From Nitrospinaceae bacterium (GTDB taxonomy: Bacteria; Nitrospinota; Nitrospinia; Nitrospinales; VA-1): a stretch of 21,911 bases of DNA. A program made the translations under genes and the position numbers. The notes under the pieces were generated by a model, which was given only the letters and a program-made list of their open reading frames with translations, searched no databases and was not told the DNA's origin. This document shows, one piece after another, positions 8,601 to 14,867 of the stretch; within the stretch, counting starts at the first letter, position 1, and every line of letters starts with the position of its first letter. The stretch is taken from positions 1 to 21,911 of the forward strand of contig JAPYPK010000018.1 of the NCBI GenBank assembly GCA_029937655.1. Direction: 5' to 3'.

Positions 8601-8937
8601 TTAAATATAACATCCGTATCGAAATGATTATCACTTATATTGAAAGTGAATTCAAGAAAGCTCTATAAATACTGCCTCCTTTTTTTTTAGGGAATAATAC
8701 ACTTTGGCTAGGATTAGGTTTAAATTTTCAAAGATTGGAGGACGAAAACTAATGAGGCGATAGTTCTTACTTCAACTTAAAATGCTTAAGTGATATTTAG
8801 ATAGTGCCGTAGAGATAAAGGGTATAAGTGCTGAATTTTAGTTGGTTTCAAGGTTGTTACCCAGTATGGTCTGGGAATCTCAATCAGAGCAGTTAGTGAA
8901 AGAAAATTAAAATTTAAAATAAGTTTATTCTTCAATT
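8601..8937. other. 337-nt divergent intergenic region and possible long leader
   Basis: This stretch separates the - strand glycan operon from the epimerase gene. I see no coding gene in it. It contains a sigma-70-like promoter pointing right (8640-8669), a run of nine T (8680-8688), a GGAGG (8737-8741) in front of the tiny ORF ATG-AGG-CGA-TAG (8752-8763), an inverted repeat ACTTAA/TTAAGT (8775-8780, 8786-8791) and a GC-rich hairpin CCCAG/CTGGG (8860-8864, 8871-8875). If the promoter is used, the epimerase mRNA has a leader of about 260 nt. I do not recognise a known riboswitch. Confidence 0.4.
8640..8669 (+). promoter_or_regulatory. sigma-70-like promoter upstream of the epimerase gene
   Basis: TTGAAA (8640-8645), an 18-nt spacer and TATAAA (8664-8669) give a good sigma-70 match, with an expected start of transcription near 8676. 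The -35 region overlaps a short palindrome, TTGAA (8640-8644) and TTCAA (8651-8655), which could serve as an operator. AT-rich DNA gives such matches by chance, so the call is moderate. Confidence 0.4.
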
Positions 8938-10059
8938 ATGAATAAAAAAATTTTAGTGACAGGTGGAGCAGGGTTTATAGGATCCCATACGGTCGACGCC
9001 CTCATTGAAAGAGGTGATACTGTTCGTGTGTTTGATAATCTTAATTCGCAAGTGCATGGCCTATCAGCAGAAAAACCCCTTTACCTTCATAAAGATGCAG
9101 AGTTTGTTCGTGGTGACATACGTGAACGCGATAGTTTACGGAAAGCCATTGAGGGGGTAGATATCATCATTCATGATGCCGCTGAAGTTGGGGTGGGGCA
9201 ATCAATGTACTCCATAGAGCAGTATATTTCTACCAATGTTGGTGGGACCGGTGTTCTCTGGGATATCTTAGTTAATGTCAGTAACAATGTAGAAAAAGTT
9301 TTGGTTGCAAGTTCGATGAGCAATTATGGTGAGGGTAGATATGTTTGTCGTGAGCACGGTAAAATTTCCCCAAAACCTAGACCGATAGAGCAGATGCAGG
9401 CAGGACAATGGGAAATGCTTTGTCCAATATGTAAGCAACTCGCAACACCGGTTCCGACAGATGAAGATAAAGAAATGCATTGCACTTCTGTATATGCTCA
9501 GAGCAAAAAAGATCAGGAGGTCTACTCTCTCATGATCGGTGAGGCGTATAAAATACCAACTGTGGCCTGCCGTTATTTTAATTGTTATGGCCCGAGGCAG
9601 AGTTTAAATAACCCGTACACTGGTGCGGCAGCTATTTTTTCTTCGGCGATTAAAAATGGGAAAGCCCCTCTTATTTATGAAGATGGGCACCAGCAACGTG
9701 ACTTTATTCATGTGAAAGACTTGGTAAGAGCTAAGCTGATGTTGCTAGATTCATCAGAATCAAACTACCAGGTGTTTAATATCGGGCGAGGAAAGCCGGG
9801 ATCAATTCTTGAAGTTGCTAAAACTCTTATTAAAATTTTTGGAAAGTCATTAACCCCAGATGTGATTGGAAAGTTTAGGAATGGAGATATTCGCCATTGC
9901 TACGCTGATACTTCTAAAATTAGCGCCTTGGGGTTCGAACCTGAGTTATCCATTGAGGAAGGTTTGACAGATTTAGTGGCATGGGGTGATCAACAGACTG
10001 CAGTTTCTCGAATAGAAGATGCACATCAGGAACTTGTGGCCAGAGGACTGGTTGTTTAA
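8938..10059 (+). CDS. NAD-dependent sugar-nucleotide epimerase/dehydratase with zinc-knuckle-like insert
   Basis: This 373-aa protein is an extended short-chain dehydrogenase acting on a nucleotide sugar in the cytoplasm, of the GalE or dTDP-rhamnose 4-epimerase (WbiB-like) type. The NAD-binding GGAGFIG is at 9-15, a serine cluster SSMSNY at 125-130, the catalytic YxxxK at Y186/K190, and RYFNCYGPRQ follows near 212-221. Between the serine cluster and the tyrosine sits an extra segment of about 50 residues (132-180) with C137-x2-H140 and C162-x2-C165, spaced like a small zinc ribbon. I recall similar cysteine inserts in WbiB-like epimerases, so it may be a subfamily feature. It probably supplies activated sugar to the neighbouring glycosyltransferases. 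The ATG lacks a Shine-Dalgarno sequence. The exact substrate is unknown. Confidence 0.88.
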   Translation: MNKKILVTGGAGFIGSHTVDALIERGDTVRVFDNLNSQVHGLSAEKPLYLHKDAEFVRGDIRERDSLRKAIEGVDIIIHDAAEVGVGQSMYSIEQYISTNVGGTGVLWDILVNVSNNVEKVLVASSMSNYGEGRYVCREHGKISPKPRPIEQMQAGQWEMLCPICKQLATPVPTDEDKEMHCTSVYAQSKKDQEVYSLMIGEAYKIPTVACRYFNCYGPRQSLNNPYTGAAAIFSSAIKNGKAPLIYEDGHQQRDFIHVKDLVRAKLMLLDSSESNYQVFNIGRGKPGSILEVAKTLIKIFGKSLTPDVIGKFRNGDIRHCYADTSKISALGFEPELSIEEGLTDLVAWGDQQTAVSRIEDAHQELVARGLVV

Positions 10060-10132
10060 AAAAATAGCCGTTAGCTGTAATTCTAAGCCTACCCACCTTT
10101 ATTTGAATCAACGAAATTGGATAAACTTTTGT

Positions 10133-10163
10133 CCACGGTAGTTGATGTAAACTATACCGTTGG
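10133..10163. repeat. imperfect inverted repeat upstream of the 10195 gene
   Basis: The arms CCACGGTAGTT (10133-10143) and AACTATACCGTTGG (10150-10163) are complementary apart from small bulges, around a 6-nt loop. It lies about 30 nt before the start codon of the GT-C/TPR gene and may be a regulator binding site or an mRNA hairpin. No T run follows, so it is not an obvious terminator for the epimerase gene. Confidence 0.4.
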
Positions 10164-10185
10164 TATTAAATAAATTCTTTAATAC
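10163..10185. repeat. perfect AT-rich inverted repeat next to the 10195 start
   Basis: GTATTAAA (10163-10170) and TTTAATAC (10178-10185) form a perfect 8-bp palindrome with a 7-nt centre. The sequence TATAAT follows at 10186-10191, only three bases before the ATG. As a -10 box it would place the transcript start at or just past the start codon, so this may be an operator, or the true promoter may be elsewhere. Confidence 0.4.
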
Positions 10186-10194
10186 TATAATCAT

Positions 10195-12432
10195 ATGCAC
10201 TCAACGCTTCAAGATTCCGGAACGGTCGTGTCCCCCAAAAATTTGTTTTTAATCGGAGGAATTTTTTATCTTTTATTTCTTCTGTTGACTCCACTTGGGC
10301 TTTTCAACGATTGGATTCCACCCCTCACACATTCTGGATATTACTCAGTAAAAACAGTCGACGGGGGCGATGATACTGCTTATTACTCATATTTAAGGTC
10401 ATTATTTTTCGACGGTGATCTGGATTTTATAGACGAGCGTTATTATGCTCATGTCAATCGCTTCAATTCAACCGGCTATGTTTTCAGTAATTGGCAGTTA
10501 GGCCAAGGAGTGCTTTATCTCCCATTCTTTATAGTAGGACATTTCATTGCTTTGCTTTATAGCGAATTGGGGTATCCGATTAAGGCCGATGGTTATTCAT
10601 CTCCTTATTTCGTGGCTACTGCAGTTGCATCGGCAACGTATTTATTTGCCGGACTCATGATCATGTGCCGGGTTCTTAAAAAAATTGTGGACGAACGGAT
10701 TGCAGTAATCGCAAGTGTATCGCTTTGGATGGCGTCCCCCTTATTGTATTACACCTTTATTCGCCAGCGAATGGCACATACCACTGAATTTTTTCTTGCT
10801 GCATTATTTGTAATGGCGTGGCTTCATTATCGGGGGTCAAATAAAAAAATTCATCATGCCGTTATGGGGGCTTGTCTAGGGTTGCTATGTCTTGTTCGCC
10901 TGATAAATGCAAACTACGGGGTTCTTTATATCGTCGATGTCATTTTCTTATGGTTTGCAGGAAAAGGTTCTATAAATTCTACCAAGATAACAGATACTTT
11001 GCTGAATACCCTTTGTTTCATTGCCATGTTTTTGGTTTTTTTATTGCCCCAATTTGTAGCGTGGAATCAATTGAATGGGTTCATTATTTCCCCTTATCTT
11101 GTGGAAACATTCCATAGCCAAGCAATTGAAACATCAACTTCATCTACGATGTTTGGCAGTAAGTTACAGGATCTTTTTTTTAGTGCAAAATGGGGGCTAG
11201 CAGTAGCTACTCCTTTATGGTTTGCCGGCTTTATTGGACTTTTGATCTCTGGTCCAGTTTCTAAAAATATACGTGTTGCCTCCTTAGCGTCGTTAATTTC
11301 CTTGATAGTCGTTATGCTGTCTTTTGTAGAGTCGGATGCCTACGGCAATCGATATTTTATAGCAGCTGCAGTCTTATTTACCATCGGGTTAGCCAACCTT
11401 ATGGACAGATGCTTTAGAAATAAAGTGATGCGTTATGCAACCATAGTTTTCATTGTGGTTAGCGTGATTAGTCAATATTTAATGATTGTTCAGTATAAGG
11501 TGGTCCTTCCATACAATCATCCGCATTTTTCTATCGAGGCTATATCGGGGACCTTTCAGGTTTTTTTCAACCATCCGTTACTCCTGTTACGCTCGACCAA
11601 TTTTTTTCGGTTGATGGGTTTCGAACATGCAGAGTGGGATTATGTAGATGGTATATATTTATTGATGCTTCCATTAGCACAGTTCGCTTGCGTGATAGGT
11701 GTCTTGTGTTTATTTAGAAGTTCTATGCAGAATGCATCCGTCTTGAAAAAAATATTACAGCCGAAGAATGTGGTTGTAATGGGAGTTCTAGTCAACTTGG
11801 TATTGGTTGGAGTCGTTGGAATTTCCGCCCCAGATAAATCTGCGCAGGAAATAGAAAAACGAGCGACCTACAAACAACTCCTTTCCACTGGGGATTCATT
11901 TCTGGCTAAGGGAAATTTTGAATCAGCACAGGTTTCATTTAGCAAGGCCTCGGACCTAATGCCTGATTTGTGGACGCCGTATTTTAAGAATGGGATTGTT
12001 TTCGGCAGTCAGAATAAATTTAAACAAGCCGAACAGGAATATAGAAAAGGCCTTGAGGTTTATCCGGACCACCCGTCTCTTCTGGCAAACTATGGAGCGA
12101 CTCTTGCGGTTTTGGGGAAAATTAATAAAGCCGAGCCTATATTACGTGCGGCTATTCGTCAATTGCCAAATAATCCCAGCACATACAATTCATTAGCCCA
12201 AGTTTATCTAAGGCAGAAGAAGCCTAAAAAAGCACGCGATATGCTTTTATTAGCAGTAACGGTGAACCCAAACTTTGCGACAGGGCATGCAAACTTGGCA
12301 ATGTTCTATGCTATGATAGGTCAACTAAACCAAGCTAAATTCTATTTAGAAAAAGCTCTTCAATTGGGCTTAAGGAATTCGGTGACAGAAAATTTACATA
12401 GAATTTTGCAAAGTCCTCTTAAAAAGCATTAA
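10195..12432 (+). CDS. GT-C-like membrane protein with C-terminal TPR domain
   Basis: This 745-aa protein combines about 11-12 membrane segments (residues 16-550) with about five TPR units (about 560-740). After the first segment is a loop with VDGGDDTAYYSYLRSL (D59/D60) and FFDGDLDF (71-78), an acidic pattern seen in uncharacterised GT-C glycosyltransferases. The N-terminal part does not resemble the TMTC-like protein at 4587-6638, so the two TPR fusions are different in origin. I infer a periplasm-facing transfer of a lipid-linked sugar, the TPR part binding an acceptor or partner. The ATG has no Shine-Dalgarno site, and the leader holds two inverted repeats. A 48-aa ORF and a TPR/SUMF1 protein follow on the same strand. 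Catalytic activity is not proven by sequence. Confidence 0.72.
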   Translation: MHSTLQDSGTVVSPKNLFLIGGIFYLLFLLLTPLGLFNDWIPPLTHSGYYSVKTVDGGDDTAYYSYLRSLFFDGDLDFIDERYYAHVNRFNSTGYVFSNWQLGQGVLYLPFFIVGHFIALLYSELGYPIKADGYSSPYFVATAVASATYLFAGLMIMCRVLKKIVDERIAVIASVSLWMASPLLYYTFIRQRMAHTTEFFLAALFVMAWLHYRGSNKKIHHAVMGACLGLLCLVRLINANYGVLYIVDVIFLWFAGKGSINSTKITDTLLNTLCFIAMFLVFLLPQFVAWNQLNGFIISPYLVETFHSQAIETSTSSTMFGSKLQDLFFSAKWGLAVATPLWFAGFIGLLISGPVSKNIRVASLASLISLIVVMLSFVESDAYGNRYFIAAAVLFTIGLANLMDRCFRNKVMRYATIVFIVVSVISQYLMIVQYKVVLPYNHPHFSIEAISGTFQVFFNHPLLLLRSTNFFRLMGFEHAEWDYVDGIYLLMLPLAQFACVIGVLCLFRSSMQNASVLKKILQPKNVVVMGVLVNLVLVGVVGISAPDKSAQEIEKRATYKQLLSTGDSFLAKGNFESAQVSFSKASDLMPDLWTPYFKNGIVFGSQNKFKQAEQEYRKGLEVYPDHPSLLANYGATLAVLGKINKAEPILRAAIRQLPNNPSTYNSLAQVYLRQKKPKKARDMLLLAVTVNPNFATGHANLAMFYAMIGQLNQAKFYLEKALQLGLRNSVTENLHRILQSPLKKH

Positions 12433-12457
12433 TACAAAAATTTCAGGACCGGATGCA

Positions 12458-12604
12458 ATGGATGAAATTGATTATTTCCCTAAACGCGATAAGTTTAAGG
12501 TTCAAAAAGATGTAGGTTTAGATTGGAACAAGCTTAAGAAACAAAAGATAGACCAACCTGCCAAAACTAAGCCAGCCCGATCATCTACTGATGAAAAAAA
12601 ATAG
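12458..12604 (+). CDS. small hypothetical protein, 48 aa
   Basis: A 48-codon frame starts 25 nt after the stop of the GT-C/TPR gene, with AGGA at 12445-12448 nine bases before the ATG, one of the few good ribosome sites here. The product is hydrophilic and highly charged, starting MDEIDYFPKRDKFKV, with Lys-rich centre and tail, no membrane segment and no signal peptide. I do not recognise a family. Its spacing suggests co-transcription with the upstream gene. The ribosome site and charged, non-random composition favour a real gene, but the length is small enough for chance. Confidence 0.55.
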   Translation: MDEIDYFPKRDKFKVQKDVGLDWNKLKKQKIDQPAKTKPARSSTDEKK

Positions 12605-12657
12605 GTAGTATCTCAACATAAAATCGTAAATTCTTTTGTTCATGCATTTATGTTTTC

Positions 12658-12686
12658 TTGTCTAATCCGAATGTATGACTTATCAT
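12658..12686 (+). promoter_or_regulatory. sigma-70-like promoter of the SUMF1-like gene
   Basis: TTGTCT (12658-12663), a 17-nt spacer and TATCAT (12681-12686) predict transcription starting near 12693 and a leader of about 37 nt that includes the strong ribosome site at 12716-12721. The hexamers are each two mismatches or fewer from consensus. The call rests on pattern alone. Confidence 0.4.
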
Positions 12687-12729
12687 AAACCTAATAAAAT
12701 ATGAAACTTGCCAACCGAGGAGCCGCCAC

Positions 12730-14076
12730 ATGACGGTAGTTCAGCATACTTTTAAGCTTCTAGTATCAGTCCATGTTATTTTTTTAATCGGCATCTTTTT
12801 TTCGGGCAACGTTTTAGCTGACGTGCCAAAATTATTGGCCCAAGCTGATCAGAGTCGTTTAATGGGTGACTACTCATTGGCAGAGAAAGCCTATACAGAA
12901 GCGTTGGCAAAAGAACCGAAGAATTATCGTATTTTAAAGTCACTAGTGGAGGTTAAGGTTATTCTCGAGAAGTATTCGGAGGCTAAGCCTTTAGCAGAAA
13001 AACTTCTTTCGCGTAGGATCATGTTGCAAAAAAAAGTGAAGGTTTTTGTGGTAGGACAGTCAGGTGCTTTAAAGGGAGTAATTTCGCCTAAAACACGTAC
13101 CCCGTATCACATGGCTGAGTTAGTTGACGAGACAGTGGTTGCTGCCCAGTCTGGGAAAAGTAATATGAGAAACTATCTAGACTCAAAAACTAAAGAGGAG
13201 ATTCCTCACTACAGGCTGTTTTTTTTAGAGTCAGGAAAGATGAAGTTGGTCCCAAAAAATGAGGTTAGGATAGAGTATGTAGGTATTCCACGCTTAGATC
13301 ATGAGCAAGTGAAGGAACTATATTCGAAAATACAATTAAAGCTTATTGACGCTTCGGGTGTGGCAAAGAAGATAGAGATGGTCGCAGTAGCAGGTGGTTG
13401 CTTTGACATGGGAAGTACTAAAGGTGCACTTTTTGAAAGCCCTGTGCATAAAGTCTGTTTGTCTCCATTTAAAATCGAAAAATATGAGGTTACGCAAAAA
13501 TCTTTCCAATCTGTGATGGAGACTAACCCTTCTCGGTTTGTGTCGGCAGATTTTCCAGTCGAAAGTGTTACTTGGCAAGAGGCAAATAAATACTGTAAAA
13601 AAACAGGAAGAAGACTGCCAACAGAGGCGGAATGGGAGTTTGCTGCACGTGGTGGAACAACTACAGAATACTATTGGGGAGAAAAATTTGATTCATCAAG
13701 AGGAAATTTTTGCGATATAAATTGCGATATGAATGTTCGAATTGCAGATGCGTCAGATGGCTATAAGTATACCGCTCCCGTTGGCAAATTTCCACCAAAC
13801 CCACTTGGAATTTATGATATGTCGGGGAATGTTGCTGAATGGGTAGCCGATTGGATGGATACCGAACAAAATTACTATATAATTAGTCCCAAAGATAATC
13901 CGTTGGGACCAACGCGAAAAAATATTCGCGACTTTGATGGAGGAGCCAATGAGAAAGTTTTACGCGGGGGATCCTGGGGGGGGGGGATAGAAACCTTACG
14001 TTCTGCATGGCGCAAGGCTTTCTTCAGAAATTATCGGTTTGAGAATCTAGGTTTTCGGTGCGCTAAAAATATGTAA
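12730..14076 (+). CDS. exported TPR protein with SUMF1/FGE-sulfatase-fold domain
   Basis: This 448-aa protein has a signal peptide (1-30, likely cut after VLA), a TPR-like helical part (31-95), an unassigned middle part (about 96-210) and a SUMF1/FGE-sulfatase domain (about 212-447). That domain shows MVAVAGGCFDMGS (217-229), a run from RRLPTEAEWEFAARGG, LGIYDMSGNVAEW and the closing LGFRCAK. The paired catalytic cysteines of formylglycine-generating enzyme are missing after RGGSW, where the protein reads WGGGIE, so it is probably not a true FGE. Many periplasmic SUMF1-fold proteins act as binding or accessory domains. A strong GAGGAG ribosome site precedes the ATG. An 11-G run (13976-13986) near the 3' end makes the last 29 residues frame-dependent. 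Its partner is unknown. Confidence 0.85.
   Translation: MTVVQHTFKLLVSVHVIFLIGIFFSGNVLADVPKLLAQADQSRLMGDYSLAEKAYTEALAKEPKNYRILKSLVEVKVILEKYSEAKPLAEKLLSRRIMLQKKVKVFVVGQSGALKGVISPKTRTPYHMAELVDETVVAAQSGKSNMRNYLDSKTKEEIPHYRLFFLESGKMKLVPKNEVRIEYVGIPRLDHEQVKELYSKIQLKLIDASGVAKKIEMVAVAGGCFDMGSTKGALFESPVHKVCLSPFKIEKYEVTQKSFQSVMETNPSRFVSADFPVESVTWQEANKYCKKTGRRLPTEAEWEFAARGGTTTEYYWGEKFDSSRGNFCDINCDMNVRIADASDGYKYTAPVGKFPPNPLGIYDMSGNVAEWVADWMDTEQNYYIISPKDNPLGPTRKNIRDFDGGANEKVLRGGSWGGGIETLRSAWRKAFFRNYRFENLGFRCAKNM
13976..13986 (+). repeat. poly(G) tract of 11 bases inside a coding region
   Basis: Eleven consecutive G follow the T of a Trp codon (residue 416) of the SUMF1-like gene. The next longest G run I found in the window is six. 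With 11 G the frame reads through to the LGFRC end. With 10 G a TAG follows at once, and with 12 G a shifted tail of 18 codons ends in TGA. Such tracts change length by slipped-strand mispairing. A sequencing or assembly length error is also possible. Confidence 0.9.
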
Positions 14077-14077
14077 G

Positions 14078-14842
14078 TCAAGAGCCCCTTATTTTTTGAC
14101 CTCTTTTCCTGACTGCCACAAGAATATTTTTCCCGAAAAAATATCTCAACCCTAAAGCATCCAAAACTTCACTAACAGGATAGATGAGTTTGTCGTAAAG
14201 TAAAAGACTCGTCTTGCCACCCAACCTTAAACGACCTTTGTATCCAAAAAACTTAATTGCCAAAGAAGCAAAAAAACCAATTGAATCAACATAGAACGAA
14301 TCTATTACTTCGAATCTACTTTTTCTCAGTTTTTCGAATAGTTCTTCCTTATGATAACGACGATAGTGTCCAATAGAAGAGTCAAGCTTAGAATACAGGC
14401 ACATAAAAGCAGGTACATATATAACCAAATGACCTCCAGGCTTGAGCATTGCGTGAATATTTCTTAATGCCTCAACGTCATCATCTATATGTTCTAAAAC
14501 ATTAGAAGTGTATATACCGCTATACGTTTTTGTGATTGATCCGGGTTTGTCATAACATTTAAAGCCCCTATTAATAAGTATGTTCCGCAAACTATCATCT
14601 ATCTCTAGACACTCTGGCTTTACACCTGTTTTTATTTCCCAATTTTGAGCAAGCGTCCCAACCCCAGCGCCAAACTCAAGGACTTTGTCTGTGTTTCTAA
14701 GATATTTTAAGATTTTTATTACAATAGAATTCTTATAGTTATTTAGGTATTTCTCATCTATTAAAAGTTCTTTAGAGCCAGAATATTCTGGGTTACAAAG
14801 CGATTGATATGTACCCCGTTCATTTAGAGTATTTTTATTCAT
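14078..14842 (-). CDS. class I SAM-dependent methyltransferase (type 11/12)
   Basis: This about 254-aa enzyme methylates an unknown small molecule, lipid or glycan. The SAM-binding motif I is VLEFGAGVGTLAQ, the acidic motif II is CLEIDD, the post-motif is YTSNVLEHIDDD, and LKPGGHLVIYVPA follows, as in many type-11 methyltransferases. The C-terminal half has a mildly hydrophobic stretch (VDSIGFFASLAIKFFGY). I chose the ATG at 14842, which avoids overlap with the ligase gene. The same frame extends to a TTG at 14890, which would add 16 residues and overlap the ligase by 23 nt. Neither has a clear ribosome site. It is last in the - strand operon and ends one base from the convergent SUMF1-like gene. 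The substrate is unknown. Confidence 0.88.
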   Translation of the reverse strand: MNKNTLNERGTYQSLCNPEYSGSKELLIDEKYLNNYKNSIVIKILKYLRNTDKVLEFGAGVGTLAQNWEIKTGVKPECLEIDDSLRNILINRGFKCYDKPGSITKTYSGIYTSNVLEHIDDDVEALRNIHAMLKPGGHLVIYVPAFMCLYSKLDSSIGHYRRYHKEELFEKLRKSRFEVIDSFYVDSIGFFASLAIKFFGYKGRLRLGGKTSLLLYDKLIYPVSEVLDALGLRYFFGKNILVAVRKRGQKIRGS

Positions 14843-14867
14843 AGTTAAAATTTTTTCCGTAGAGAAC

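Noticed and set aside
14077..14100. GTCAA/TTGAC repeat between the convergent SUMF1-like and methyltransferase genes as a bidirectional terminator
   Set aside because: The stem is only five base pairs with a large loop and lies almost wholly in the methyltransferase coding end.
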